Origin: Palsa-739 sp036512155
Lineage (GTDB): Bacteria; Actinomycetota; Thermoleophilia; Gaiellales; Gaiellaceae
Direction of reading: 5' to 3'
DNA: 25,126 bases
Assembly (NCBI GenBank): GCA_036512155.1
Contig: DATCBD010000083.1
Location: forward strand, 1-25,126
This document shows positions 13,749-21,495 of this stretch, one piece after another. The position numbers and the translations under genes are program-made. The notes beneath the pieces are model-generated. The model did not search any database. It saw only the letters and a program-made list of their open reading frames with translations, and was not told the origin of the DNA. Numbering within the stretch: position 1 is the stretch's first letter; each line of letters begins with the position of its first letter.

Positions 13749-14464
13749 TTCGGCTCCGTGCAGACCGCGACGAGCTCGCTCGCTCGCTCGATCCCCTCGC
13801 GCTCGATCACGATCCCGTCCAGCTCAACGCCCTCCGTCGGCGCGGTGCCGACAAGCGGCGCTGCGCGGCGAAGAAATGCGAGTCGCCGTCGGAGGCCCAG
13901 CACGTCGAGGCGCTGCAGCACGCGATGCCTGCGCGTCTGCAACCGGCGCTGACCGAAGAGATCGACGGTTCCGAAGTGCTCCCACAAGAGCCTCGCGAAG
14001 TCCTCGCGTGAATACTCGACGCGGTGATGGGGATTGTCGGGTGCATTTGTCGTGCGAGGTGCGTTCGGGGTCGACACGACGAACGTTCCCGACGGGCTCA
14101 GGACGCGTCGCACTTCGCGGAGGAAGGCCTCAACGCCGGCGAGGTGCTCGATCGTCTCGAACGAGACGACGACGTCGAATGCGGCATCGTCGAGCCGAAG
14201 CGAGGAGACGTCCATCGTCCGGAACTGGATGTTGTCGCCTCCGTAGCGGGAGCGCGCGTATGCGATCGCCGCCTCGTCGACATCCACGCCGACGACGCGC
14301 TGTGCGACGCGCGCGAGCTCGGCGCTCCCGTAGCCGACGCCGCACGCCGCGTCGAGGACGACCTTGCCTGCGCAGTACGGCACCGAGAACACATAGCGCT
14401 TTAGATGCAGCGCGACGATTCCAGCCGACTCCTCGTCGGGAACGATCCGTTCCGGATAGCTCAT
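13745..14464 (-). CDS. SAM-dependent class I methyltransferase
   Basis: This 239-residue protein is a Methyltransf_11/23-type enzyme. MSYPERIVPDEES begins it, motif I is VLDAACGVGYGS (36-47), motif post-I is VGVDVDEAA, and SFETIEHL is the usual motif II/III block, followed by LSPSGTFVVSTPN. It resembles methyltransferases that modify sugars in O-antigen and similar loci. I chose the ATG at 14464, which overlaps the stop of the upstream membrane enzyme (ATGA). An in-frame start at 14503 would lie inside that gene. It lies next to the GT4-methyltransferase fusion, so this operon holds two methyl-transferring domains. The target position is not predictable. Confidence 0.86.
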   Translation of the reverse strand: MSYPERIVPDEESAGIVALHLKRYVFSVPYCAGKVVLDAACGVGYGSAELARVAQRVVGVDVDEAAIAYARSRYGGDNIQFRTMDVSSLRLDDAAFDVVVSFETIEHLAGVEAFLREVRRVLSPSGTFVVSTPNAPRTTNAPDNPHHRVEYSREDFARLLWEHFGTVDLFGQRRLQTRRHRVLQRLDVLGLRRRLAFLRRAAPLVGTAPTEGVELDGIVIEREGIERASELVAVCTEPK

Positions 14465-16266
14465 CTCTGGCACGGGTTGCCAGGTGCGGCGCACCAGGCC
14501 CACACGTCGAGCTCCTCGTGCTCGACGCGGCCGAGCGTCCGCGAGGTGACAAACGGGACGTCGAGCCGCGCGAGCATTCGGAGCTGCCCTTTGAGCGGCT
14601 CGATGGAAGGGGGGAGTCGTCCATTCAGAAAGGCGAGGTACCGGACGTCGTACATATGCATGCGCGCCACCGTGTCTCGCGTCTTTTGCTCGAAGTTGAA
14701 CAGCGGGACGTCGAATACCGCGTACGGGCGGTTCAGCCAGTATGCGTCCCGGATTCCGATCAACACGCGTCCCTGCGCCGGCAGGTTCGTATCGAGCCAG
14801 TGAAAGGCGTCATAGGTGCCCGTCTGCTTCTGGACGAAGACCGCGGTGCTTTCCGTGCCGACGGCGCCCGGGCCGATGCGCCACGTGAAGAGGCCGGCGA
14901 TCGCGAGGAACGGGAGGATGGTGATCACGGCGACTGCGCCGAGGTAGAGCCGTGCCCGGCGCCCGCGCTCCCAGAGCGCGATCGCTGCGATGCCCGTGAG
15001 CACGGCGGCGAAGGGAAGCACTGGCAGGAGGTAGCGCGTCACCTGATGCAGCGTTTCCCACCACACGACGAGGTAGGCGAGGATCCCAACGCCGAGAAGT
15101 CGGGCCGGTCGACCGCCGAGCACCACGCCGATCGGCGGGACCAGGAAGAGCGCCGGACTGAAGCTGTATCCGCGCTCGTACCGGTCGGTGTGCAGGACGA
15201 ACTCGATCGGGAAGAAGGGCAGTCGCCAGATTCCGGGAAGGCCGTATCCGGCAAGGCTCTGGCTCAAGTCATACCGTGTTCCAGCGTCGAGGTACTTGCC
15301 GCCGAAAATGCCGGCCGCGAAGGGGTACAGCGGATCTCCAGTGACGACCCAGTTGCGCACGTACCAGGGCAACGCGACGCAGGCTCCAGCCGCGAACAGC
15401 CCGAACGCGAGTGCTCGCCGGCGATGCACGAGCAGGACGGCGAGCAGCGCGAACACCGGGATGAACAAGAGCCCGTGATACTTCGTGCCGGCAGCGGCGC
15501 CGGCGGCGAGTCCGGCCCACAATGCGTCCTGCGCGTGGCCTGTGCGGTGCAGCGAGACGAGGTGCCACGCCGCCAGCGCCACGAATCCCGCTAGCACCAA
15601 CTCGACGAACCCGCCCGTCGCTTCCCACACGAACATCCCCTGCACGACCCACACGAGTGCCGCGACGATCGCTGTGGGACGCCCGGCCAAGTCCCGGGCG
15701 AGGCCGTAGATGCAGCAGACGCTGAGGACGCCGAGGAGCGCGGTAACCACCATCGCGGCGCGGCCGTTCCACAGTGCTTGCCCGAGCGCCTGATGGAACT
15801 CGGTAGTGAAGGGTTGGAACGTGTTCCAGTCCCACCAGATCGGAAAGACATGACCGGCTTCGAGCCATTCCTTCGGCGCGCTCAGGTGATACGCGATCGC
15901 GTCGCCCGACGTCGGCGGGGCGGAGGCGAGGAAGACGTCGAGCGCGAGGAGGACGGCGATCGCCGCGAGCGGCCGGCGCATCCATCCGGCTCTGCGCCAC
16001 GCGGTATGGGCGGCGCGAATCTCGCCGGGCAGGAATGGGATCGCGGCTGCAGTGCCGGCGAGCGCCACGGCGATGAGCACGGGGCGCCGGAACGCGTCGA
16101 CGTACCCGAGCACGAAGATGAGCGTCGCGAGGAAGACGTAGCCGACGGTGAAGATCGTCAACCGCCGCCGCAGACCGTCCCCTATGACGAGCCAGCCGCC
16201 CGCAGTGAGGAGCCGTCCGCTGCCGTACGACGCCGCGATCACGGCCGTTGCAGCGAGAAACGGCAC
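14461..16266 (-). CDS. GT-C membrane glycosyltransferase (PMT/ArnT-like)
   Basis: This 601-residue integral membrane protein has roughly ten to twelve hydrophobic segments spread over residues 1-470 and a C-terminal soluble part. The first extracytoplasmic loop carries SGDAIAYHLSAPKEWL, with Asp122 in the place of the catalytic Asp of GT-C enzymes that use polyprenyl-phosphate sugars. LPWYVRNWVVTGDPLYPF is a block common in GT39/83-like proteins. The C-terminal region (about 490-601) has alternating strands like the periplasmic domains of this group. Such enzymes work on the outer face, adding a sugar from a lipid-linked donor. It is the first gene of the second leftward operon. Its GTG start at 16266 lies nine bases after TATACT. 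The acceptor could be the glycan or a surface protein. Confidence 0.87.
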   Translation of the reverse strand: MPFLAATAVIAASYGSGRLLTAGGWLVIGDGLRRRLTIFTVGYVFLATLIFVLGYVDAFRRPVLIAVALAGTAAAIPFLPGEIRAAHTAWRRAGWMRRPLAAIAVLLALDVFLASAPPTSGDAIAYHLSAPKEWLEAGHVFPIWWDWNTFQPFTTEFHQALGQALWNGRAAMVVTALLGVLSVCCIYGLARDLAGRPTAIVAALVWVVQGMFVWEATGGFVELVLAGFVALAAWHLVSLHRTGHAQDALWAGLAAGAAAGTKYHGLLFIPVFALLAVLLVHRRRALAFGLFAAGACVALPWYVRNWVVTGDPLYPFAAGIFGGKYLDAGTRYDLSQSLAGYGLPGIWRLPFFPIEFVLHTDRYERGYSFSPALFLVPPIGVVLGGRPARLLGVGILAYLVVWWETLHQVTRYLLPVLPFAAVLTGIAAIALWERGRRARLYLGAVAVITILPFLAIAGLFTWRIGPGAVGTESTAVFVQKQTGTYDAFHWLDTNLPAQGRVLIGIRDAYWLNRPYAVFDVPLFNFEQKTRDTVARMHMYDVRYLAFLNGRLPPSIEPLKGQLRMLARLDVPFVTSRTLGRVEHEELDVWAWCAAPGNPCQR

Positions 16267-16275
16267 CGGGCGGCG

Positions 16276-16281
16276 AGTATA
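16276..16281 (-). promoter_or_regulatory. Candidate -10 element (TATACT) for the 16266-to-9830 operon
   Basis: On the minus strand TATACT differs from the TATAAT consensus at one base and ends nine bases before the GTG at 16266. TAGACA at 16308-16303 resembles a -35 box, but the spacing is 21 bases, longer than usual. A leaderless or near-leaderless transcript is implied if the start is right. Confidence 0.48.
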
Positions 16282-16306
16282 GCCCGGCCACCTGCTCCCA
16301 CATGTC

Positions 16307-16312
16307 TAACCT
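16307..16312 (+). promoter_or_regulatory. Candidate -10 element (TAACCT) for the 16322-20955 operon
   Basis: TAACCT fits TANNNT and lies nine bases upstream of the ATG at 16322 in the 55-base divergent gap 16267-16321. It overlaps the weak -35 candidate of the opposite unit, so the two promoters could compete. Confidence 0.38.
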
Positions 16313-16321
16313 GATGCGCCG

Positions 16322-17668
16322 ATGCGGCGCCTGACACCCGACCTCGCCGTCCCGGTCCTGCTTGCCGTGACAGTCGTCGCGTTCGCGGCCGGCTCGAGCT
16401 CGGTCGCGGGCGTCGTCCATGCCGGCCGCGACGGGCGATGGGCCGCGCTCCTCGCGCTCTTCGTCTCAGCGGTTCTCGTCGGGTTCGTCCGGGGCCGCCG
16501 TCCGGTCACGCGTCTCCGTCCTTCCGTTGTCGTCGCGGCCCTCGTGTTCCTCGCAGTGGCCGTCGAGTCCGCGCTCTGGTCGGTTGATCCTCGCCTCACG
16601 ATCGAGCGCGCCGCGACGCTTGCGCTCCTCTTCGCGACATCCGCGGCGCTCGCGGTGGGGTGCGCGGATCGGACCGACGCCGCTCGGCACATGCTTTGGG
16701 GCATCGTGGCGGGAGCGCTCGTCGTCACCGCGCTCGGCCTCGTCACGCTCGCGTTCGACCATGCCGCAGCAGTGCAGGCGGCGACGTTCGATGTTCCCGC
16801 CCGATATCGCGGGTTCGGCGAGAGTCCGAACACGGTCGCGCTTCTGCTCGCTCTGTGTCTTCCGATTGCCGTCTGGCTGGCATTCAATGCCCGCACGCGA
16901 AGAGAGCGGGCGTTCGCCTTCGTTGCCGCCGTCGCATTCGACGCGTCAATTGCGGCCTCGGGATCGCGCGGCGCGATCGCCGCCGGCTTCGTCGGCGTGT
17001 TCGTCGTCACCGCTCTTGCCCACGAACGCATCCGCGTGCGGGCGCTCGCCGGCGGGGTGGTCGCCGTGTTCCTCGTGGCGACGATCGCCGTTGCGCTCGC
17101 TTCGACTTCGAAGGGCAACGCCTCCGTGCCGAAGCGCGGCGCGCAGTCGGCTCCCGCTGGCATAAAAGCAAAGCCGGCATACCTGAACGTCGGGGTCGAT
17201 TATCCGTTCGAGTTCGACATAGGTTTTCAAGGGCCCGGGGAGACGTCACCGACCCACCGCACGCTCTTCGGCCTCTCCGGACGCGGCGAGGCATGGCGTG
17301 GTGCGCTCGATCTCGCCGACGCTCGCTCCGTCCTCGGCTACGGCTTCGGGACCGAGGAGCGCGTGTTCATCAACCGGTACACGAACTTCGTCGGCGGCAC
17401 GCCCGAAGACTCGTACATCGGCCTCTACCTCCAACTCGGCGCCGTCGGGCTCGCGGCCTTCCTTGCGCTCGCCGGCGCTCTGTCGTTCGGGGCGCTTCGC
17501 CGCCGTACGTCCCCGGAGGCGAGCGTGTCGCTAGGCGTCCTCGGGGCCGCGCTCGTCCTCGCGATCGTGCAGTCGTACATCTATTCGGTCGGCGACATCG
17601 GCACGGTTACGGTCTGGGTCTGTGCCTTCCTCGGCGCTGTGGCGGTCGGCCGGCGGGTGGCGACATGA
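16322..17668 (+). CDS. Wzy/O-antigen-ligase-like polysaccharide polymerase
   Basis: This 448-residue protein is a polytopic membrane protein with about ten to twelve hydrophobic segments. RGFGESPNTVALLLALC precedes a segment pair, then ASGSRGAIAAGFVGVF matches the family's SGSRG motif. A long extracytoplasmic loop of about 100 residues runs from roughly 260 to 360, holding GRGEAWRGALDL, LGYGFGTEE and TPEDSYIGLYLQLGAVGL. This order fits Wzy_C/O-antigen ligase proteins, which join lipid-linked repeat units or transfer a glycan to an acceptor outside the membrane. The usual His-Asn before the Ser-Tyr or Tyr-Leu is replaced by Glu-Asp. The ATG is the head of a five-gene operon, and the stop overlaps the next gene (ATGA). 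Polymerase versus ligase cannot be told from sequence. Confidence 0.85.
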   Translation: MRRLTPDLAVPVLLAVTVVAFAAGSSSVAGVVHAGRDGRWAALLALFVSAVLVGFVRGRRPVTRLRPSVVVAALVFLAVAVESALWSVDPRLTIERAATLALLFATSAALAVGCADRTDAARHMLWGIVAGALVVTALGLVTLAFDHAAAVQAATFDVPARYRGFGESPNTVALLLALCLPIAVWLAFNARTRRERAFAFVAAVAFDASIAASGSRGAIAAGFVGVFVVTALAHERIRVRALAGGVVAVFLVATIAVALASTSKGNASVPKRGAQSAPAGIKAKPAYLNVGVDYPFEFDIGFQGPGETSPTHRTLFGLSGRGEAWRGALDLADARSVLGYGFGTEERVFINRYTNFVGGTPEDSYIGLYLQLGAVGLAAFLALAGALSFGALRRRTSPEASVSLGVLGAALVLAIVQSYIYSVGDIGTVTVWVCAFLGAVAVGRRVAT

Positions 17669-18888
17669 GCACGGGCAATGTCGCGCGCAAGCCGCGCCTG
17701 CTCGTCCTCAACCAGTACTACTGGCCCGGTCTCGAGGCGACCGGCCATCTGCTCTCTGAGCTGCTCGCCGCTCTTTCGTCGGAGTTCGACATCTCGATCG
17801 TCACCGGGCGGATCGCAGTTCACGCGCCGCATGCGGAGCGCCTCGAGCACGATGGTGTCAGCATCATTCGCGTTCGCTCGACTGCGTACGACCGCACGCG
17901 ACTCTTGGCTCGCTCCGTCAACTACCTCACGTACCTCGCCGAGTCGCTCCGCGTTGCGCTGCTCTCGCGGAGGCCGGACGTCGTCTTTTGCATGACCGAC
18001 CCGCCTGTCATCGGCAACGTGGCCCTCGTCGTCGCCCGGCGTTTCCGCCGGCCGCTCGTCGTCGTCAGCCAAGACGTCTTCCCCGAGATCGCGGTCGAGC
18101 TGAAGCGGCTCGAGAATCCGCTGCTCGTCGGATTGCTGCGTCGTCTGATCGCCTCCTATCTCAAGAGTGCCGACCGTGTGGTCGCGATCGGCGAGACGAT
18201 GCGCCAGCGGCTCGAGCAGAAGGGTGCACGCCCGGACCGCATCGTCGTCATCCCGAACTGGGTCGACACCACAGCGATCGTCCCGCAACCGCGTGAGAAC
18301 GCGTGGGCGCGCGAGCACGACCTGGTCGACCGCTTCGTGGTGATGCATTCGGGCAACGTCGGCCACCCGCAGAACCTCGACGTGCTCATCCGGGCCGCGA
18401 CGTTCCTGCGAGACCTCGACGACCTCGCGATCGTCATCGTCGGCGGCGGCGCGCGCCGCGCCGAGCTGATGGAGCTCGCCGAGCGGCTCGAGGTGGATGC
18501 AGTGCGTTTCCTCCACTACCAGCCGCGCGAGACCCTTTCGTCGTCGCTCTCGACGGCGCACGTTCACTACGTAGGCCTCGGTCGAGGCCTCTCCGGCTAC
18601 GTCGTGCCGAGCCGGATGTACGGGATCCTCTCCGCGGGACGGCCGGTGCTCGTCGCCGCGGATGCCGACAGCGAGACCGCCTCGATCGTGACGTCGGTGG
18701 GGTGTGGCATCCTTGTTCCGCCGAACCGGCCGGAGCTCGTCGCCGAGACGATTCGGGCGGCGTACGACGGCCACCACGATCTCGAGGCGATGGGAAGGCG
18801 CGGCCGCGAATACGTCGTACGGGAGGCCGACCGCCACGTTGCCGTCGGTCGCTACCGGGAGCTCCTGCGTGAGATCGTGGCTTACTGA
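17665..18888 (+). CDS. WbuB-like GT4 glycosyltransferase
   Basis: This 407-residue enzyme is of the WbuB/WcaI type. RLLVLNQYYWPGLEATGHLL begins it. VVFCMTDPPVIGNVAL and VSQDVFPEIAVEL are hallmarks of this group, whose members often transfer an N-acetylated amino sugar. VIPNWVDTT and VMHSGNVGHPQNLD lead into the donor domain, with VPSRMYGILSAGRPVL in place of a standard E-x7-E. It is translated from the ATG overlapping the Wzy-like stop. The frame continues open upstream across that gene, but that part is not protein-like. One base separates its TGA (18886-18888) from the next ATG. It probably adds the second sugar after the phosphoglycosyl transferase; that order is inference. Confidence 0.9.
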   Translation: MSTGNVARKPRLLVLNQYYWPGLEATGHLLSELLAALSSEFDISIVTGRIAVHAPHAERLEHDGVSIIRVRSTAYDRTRLLARSVNYLTYLAESLRVALLSRRPDVVFCMTDPPVIGNVALVVARRFRRPLVVVSQDVFPEIAVELKRLENPLLVGLLRRLIASYLKSADRVVAIGETMRQRLEQKGARPDRIVVIPNWVDTTAIVPQPRENAWAREHDLVDRFVVMHSGNVGHPQNLDVLIRAATFLRDLDDLAIVIVGGGARRAELMELAERLEVDAVRFLHYQPRETLSSSLSTAHVHYVGLGRGLSGYVVPSRMYGILSAGRPVLVAADADSETASIVTSVGCGILVPPNRPELVAETIRAAYDGHHDLEAMGRRGREYVVREADRHVAVGRYRELLREIVAY

Positions 18889-18889
18889 C

Positions 18890-19270
18890 ATGCGGCGGCC
18901 GCTGTTCGTCGCTGCCGTCGTCGTCGTCGGGCTCGTCGCACTCGCGTTCGTCGGCCGGTGGGAGAAGCACCGGTGGGTTGATGCGCAGCTGCGGGGAATG
19001 GAGCGCGTCGTGCATCTCGTCGGCCCGCTCGACCAGCGGTCGCTCGTCGGCTTCCGCGTGCTTCCGCAATTCGACTGCCTCGTCTACGGGCGCGGCGCAG
19101 AGCTGCTGGCCCTCGAGCTCTGCGTCGACCGGGACGGTCATCTGATCGAGGCGATCGATCGCCGCGGCGGCGCGAGGATCTACTACGACCTCGAGTCCGA
19201 TCCGGGAGCGGCGTCGATCCGCCTCGACCGGGGGGAAGTCAATCGCGTGCTGCGGAAGATGGGCGCCTAG
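18890..19270 (+). CDS. Small membrane-anchored protein of unknown function
   Basis: This 126-residue protein has one hydrophobic segment (about 4-21) with a positive N-terminus (MRRP), so it is probably a signal anchor with the rest outside the membrane. The remainder shows no motif that I recognise. A Cys at VLPQFDCLVYGRG and one at LELCVDRDG could pair. DRDGHLIEAIDRRGG and YYDLESDPG suggest a small beta-rich domain. It sits between a WbuB-like GT4 gene and a membrane GT2 gene, one base after the first and three before the second, so it is almost certainly part of that operon. A role as partner or accessory to one of those enzymes is possible but unproven. Confidence 0.7.
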   Translation: MRRPLFVAAVVVVGLVALAFVGRWEKHRWVDAQLRGMERVVHLVGPLDQRSLVGFRVLPQFDCLVYGRGAELLALELCVDRDGHLIEAIDRRGGARIYYDLESDPGAASIRLDRGEVNRVLRKMGA

Positions 19271-19273
19271 CCG

Positions 19274-20365
19274 GTGGTCGCCGTCGTCGTCCTGTTCTGG
19301 GTCTCGCTTGCTGCGCTCGTCTGGACGCACGCGCTGTATCCGCTCGCGACGTGGGCGCTCGCGCTCGTTCGCGACCGGCCGGTCGCGAAGGCCGACGTGC
19401 TGCCGACGGTGACGATCGTCGTCGCCGCGCACAACGAAGAGCCGGTCATCGTGCGCCGTATCGAGAACCTCCGCGCGCTCGACTACCCGACCAACCTTGT
19501 CGAGATCGTTGTCACCTCCGACGCTTCGACGGATGCAACGGAGCAGTTGGCAGCCGACGCGGGCGCGCGCATCGTCGGCAATCCGCGCGGCGGGAAGGTG
19601 GCTGCGCAGAATCACGCGGTTCGCGAGCTCTCGAGCGACGTCGTCGCGTTCACCGACGCTAACTCGACGTGGGCGCCGGATGCGCTGCGGATGCTGGTGC
19701 GCGCCTTCGCCGACCCCGACGTTGCCTACGTGTGCGGCCGACTGAACGTCCTGGCCGACGACGGGCGCAATAAGGAGGGCCTGTATTGGCGCTACGAGCT
19801 CGGCGTGCGCGAGGCGGAGTCGCGGCTGGACTCCGTCACGGGCGGGAACGGATCGATCTATGCGGTGCGTCGCGCGGAGTACGTCGAAGTCGATCCGCGG
19901 TTCGGCCACGATCTGTCGCTTCCGTACCTGATGGTGCAGCGTGGGCGCCGCGCGGTGTACGAGCCCGACGCGCATGCATACGAGAAGGCGACGCCAACGA
20001 CCGGGGACGAGTATCGCCGGAAGGTGCGCATGTTTGAGCATTGCTGGGCGATCGTCGTCGAGGGGAAGATGCTTCGCCGCCTGCGGCCGCTGTATTTCGT
20101 CGAGATCGTCTCGCACCGTCACCTGCGGTACGCCAGCGGCATCCTTCATCTCGTACTGCTGGGGACGTCCATCGCCCTGGTCCTTCACGGCACGATCTAC
20201 GCGGTCGCCCTCGGGCTGCAGCTCGGCGTGCTCGCCGCGGCGCTAGTCGGCGTCGGCATTGCGCGCTACTACGTGCTCATCACGTGGGCGACGGTGCAGG
20301 CGCTCGTCAACTACGTGCGCCGCGGCGTGCCGAGCACGTGGGACGTCGCCGAGGGGACGCGGTGA
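19274..20365 (+). CDS. Membrane-associated GT2 glycosyltransferase
   Basis: This 363-residue protein has an N-terminal hydrophobic segment, a GT2 catalytic domain and hydrophobic segments near the C-terminus (about 275-325). VTIVVAAHNEEPVI begins the catalytic strand. TSDASTDAT is the nucleotide-binding segment, FTDANST holds the DxN/DxD-like metal motif, and GGNGSIYAVRR is the usual acceptor-side block. RRKVRMFEH occupies the position of the QxxRW motif of processive synthases but lacks it, so a processive role is less likely. The start is GTG at 19274, three bases after the previous stop. Its stop overlaps the next gene as GTGA. It looks like the large GT2 enzymes of exopolysaccharide loci. 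Donor and product are unknown. Confidence 0.88.
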   Translation: MVAVVVLFWVSLAALVWTHALYPLATWALALVRDRPVAKADVLPTVTIVVAAHNEEPVIVRRIENLRALDYPTNLVEIVVTSDASTDATEQLAADAGARIVGNPRGGKVAAQNHAVRELSSDVVAFTDANSTWAPDALRMLVRAFADPDVAYVCGRLNVLADDGRNKEGLYWRYELGVREAESRLDSVTGGNGSIYAVRRAEYVEVDPRFGHDLSLPYLMVQRGRRAVYEPDAHAYEKATPTTGDEYRRKVRMFEHCWAIVVEGKMLRRLRPLYFVEIVSHRHLRYASGILHLVLLGTSIALVLHGTIYAVALGLQLGVLAAALVGVGIARYYVLITWATVQALVNYVRRGVPSTWDVAEGTR

Positions 20366-20955
20366 ACCGCGCGGCGGACATAGCGATCGCAGGGGCCGCC
20401 CTCACGGTCGCGACGCCCGTTCTGGCGCTCGCGGCGCTCGCGGTGAAGCTGACGAGCAGCGGGCCGGCGCTCTACCGGCAGATGCGCGTCGGCAAGAACG
20501 GCGACGACTTCGAGCTGCTGAAGCTCCGAACGATGGTCGTCGACGCCGAGACGCAGGGCGCAGGCTTCGCGATCGACCGGGGCGACCCACGCATCACTCC
20601 CGTCGGCCGCGTGCTCCGCCGGCTCTCGCTCGACGAGCTGCCGCAGCTCTGGAACGTCGTCCGCGGGGACATGAGCGTCATCGGCCCGCGGCCGACGCTG
20701 CGCTATCAGGTCGAGCGGTACACGCCGAGACAGATGCGCCGGCTCGAGGTGAAGCCCGGCATCACCGGCTGGGCGCAGGTGCACGGCCGCGCAACCCTGC
20801 CGTGGGCGGAGCGGATCGAGCTCGACGTCTGGTACGTCGAGCACCGCTCGCCGGCGCTCGACCTGAAGATCCTCGCGCTGACCCCGTTTGCGCTGTTCGG
20901 CGGAACGTACAAGGGCACGAGCGGCGGCTGGATCGATCAGCAGCCGCGTTCGTAG
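20362..20955 (+). CDS. Polyprenyl-phosphate phosphoglycosyl transferase (initiating enzyme)
   Basis: This 197-residue protein is a small monotopic phosphoglycosyl transferase of the bacterial sugar transferase family (WcaJ/PglC C-terminal type). One hydrophobic helix (about 6-29) is followed by the catalytic domain. Visible motifs are KLRTMV (54-59), ITPVGRVLRRLSLDELPQ with the catalytic Asp91-Glu92 pair, GDMSVIGPRP (102-111) and KPGITGWAQVHGR. The family transfers a sugar-1-phosphate from a nucleotide sugar to polyprenyl phosphate at the cytoplasmic face, so it would commit material to this pathway. The GTG start overlaps the GT2 stop. The gene ends 19 bases inside the 3' end of the converging DUF218 gene. 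It lacks the extra membrane helices of WbaP/WcaJ proteins. Confidence 0.94.
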   Translation: MNRAADIAIAGAALTVATPVLALAALAVKLTSSGPALYRQMRVGKNGDDFELLKLRTMVVDAETQGAGFAIDRGDPRITPVGRVLRRLSLDELPQLWNVVRGDMSVIGPRPTLRYQVERYTPRQMRRLEVKPGITGWAQVHGRATLPWAERIELDVWYVEHRSPALDLKILALTPFALFGGTYKGTSGGWIDQQPRS

Positions 20956-21479
20956 AACGTCTGCACGGCCAACTTCGCCGTCTCCGACGCCCACTCCTCA
21001 GGGAGCTCCGACCACGGCGCGGAAGTGCCGACGGTCCACAGGGAGCCGTGGAAGCACCGGCGGAAGAGCATCCGCGCGCGGGTCAGGTGGTAGGTAGACG
21101 TCACGACGACGATTCGATGCCAGCCGTACTTGCCGGCCAGCCGCGTCACCGTCTCGGCTTCGCCGCGCGTGCTGTAGGGGTTCGCCTCGAAGCAGAGCAC
21201 TCGGAAGCGCGTCGGCCCGTCCTGCCCGCGGCAAAGTCGATGCGCCTTCGTCCACTTTGCATCGCGGAACGCGCTCGAGATCGCAAGGACGGGGGCGACG
21301 CCGCGCTGGACGAGCTTCAGCGCGGGATCGAGCCGCCCGTTCTCGCCGCCGGAAAGGACGACGACCACGTCGGCGTGCGCGGGCGGCGTCTGCGCCGCCT
21401 GTGGCCAGACGAAGAGAAGCGCGACGGCGACGAGCCAGAGGGCGACGAGCAGCACGACGGCTGTGAGGAGGCGGCGCAC
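20937..21479 (-). CDS. DUF218 (YdcF/ElyC-like) membrane-anchored protein
   Basis: This 180-residue protein has an N-terminal membrane anchor (about 5-23, after RR) and one DUF218 domain. VVVVLSGGENGRLDPAL is its first motif, STRGEAETVTRLAGKYG the second, and VVVTSTYHLTRARMLF the third, which suits the family's positively charged cleft. Relatives include SanA, ElyC and YdcF, linked to envelope or polyprenyl-carrier functions in E. coli, though the reaction is not settled. I chose GTG at 21479 because the first hydrophobic residues follow at once; the same frame is open to 21701 but that part overlaps the reductase gene and is low-complexity. TACCGT lies nine bases upstream. Its C-terminus overlaps the phosphoglycosyl transferase end by 19 bases. 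Confidence 0.84.
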   Translation of the reverse strand: MRRLLTAVVLLVALWLVAVALLFVWPQAAQTPPAHADVVVVLSGGENGRLDPALKLVQRGVAPVLAISSAFRDAKWTKAHRLCRGQDGPTRFRVLCFEANPYSTRGEAETVTRLAGKYGWHRIVVVTSTYHLTRARMLFRRCFHGSLWTVGTSAPWSELPEEWASETAKLAVQTFYERGC

Positions 21480-21488
21480 CGAGCTGCG

Positions 21489-21494
21489 ACGGTA
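21489..21494 (-). promoter_or_regulatory. Candidate -10 element (TACCGT) for the DUF218 gene
   Basis: On the minus strand TACCGT fits TANNNT and ends nine bases before the GTG at 21479. It lies just past the TAG of the aldo/keto reductase (21498-21496), so the DUF218 gene may be transcribed alone despite being co-directional. Confidence 0.35.
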
Positions 21495-21495
21495 C

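Noticed and set aside
12138..13952. A 604-codon open frame on the plus strand across the GT4-methyltransferase gene
   Set aside because: It is antisense to a gene with clear motifs. Its translation is Arg/Asp/Val-rich and without recognisable domains, as expected of antisense frames in high-GC DNA.
13876..15594. A 572-codon plus-strand open frame opposite the methyltransferase and GT-C genes
   Set aside because: It spans parts of two real genes on the other strand, and its composition is highly charged and low in hydrophobic residues. No domain is visible.
16660..17664. Upstream extension of the WbuB-like gene
   Set aside because: The extension overlaps almost all of the Wzy-like gene in another frame and is Arg-rich. 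The ATG at 17665 overlaps the Wzy-like stop and starts the family similarity.
18434..20188. A 584-codon minus-strand open frame
   Set aside because: It crosses three plus-strand genes that form an operon with good family motifs. Its translation has no protein-like segments.
20947..20959. Short inverted repeat (CGTTC GTA GAACG) at the end of the phosphoglycosyl transferase gene
   Set aside because: The stem is only five bases with a three-base loop, there is no T run, and it lies inside the overlapping DUF218 coding end. It is too weak to call a terminator.
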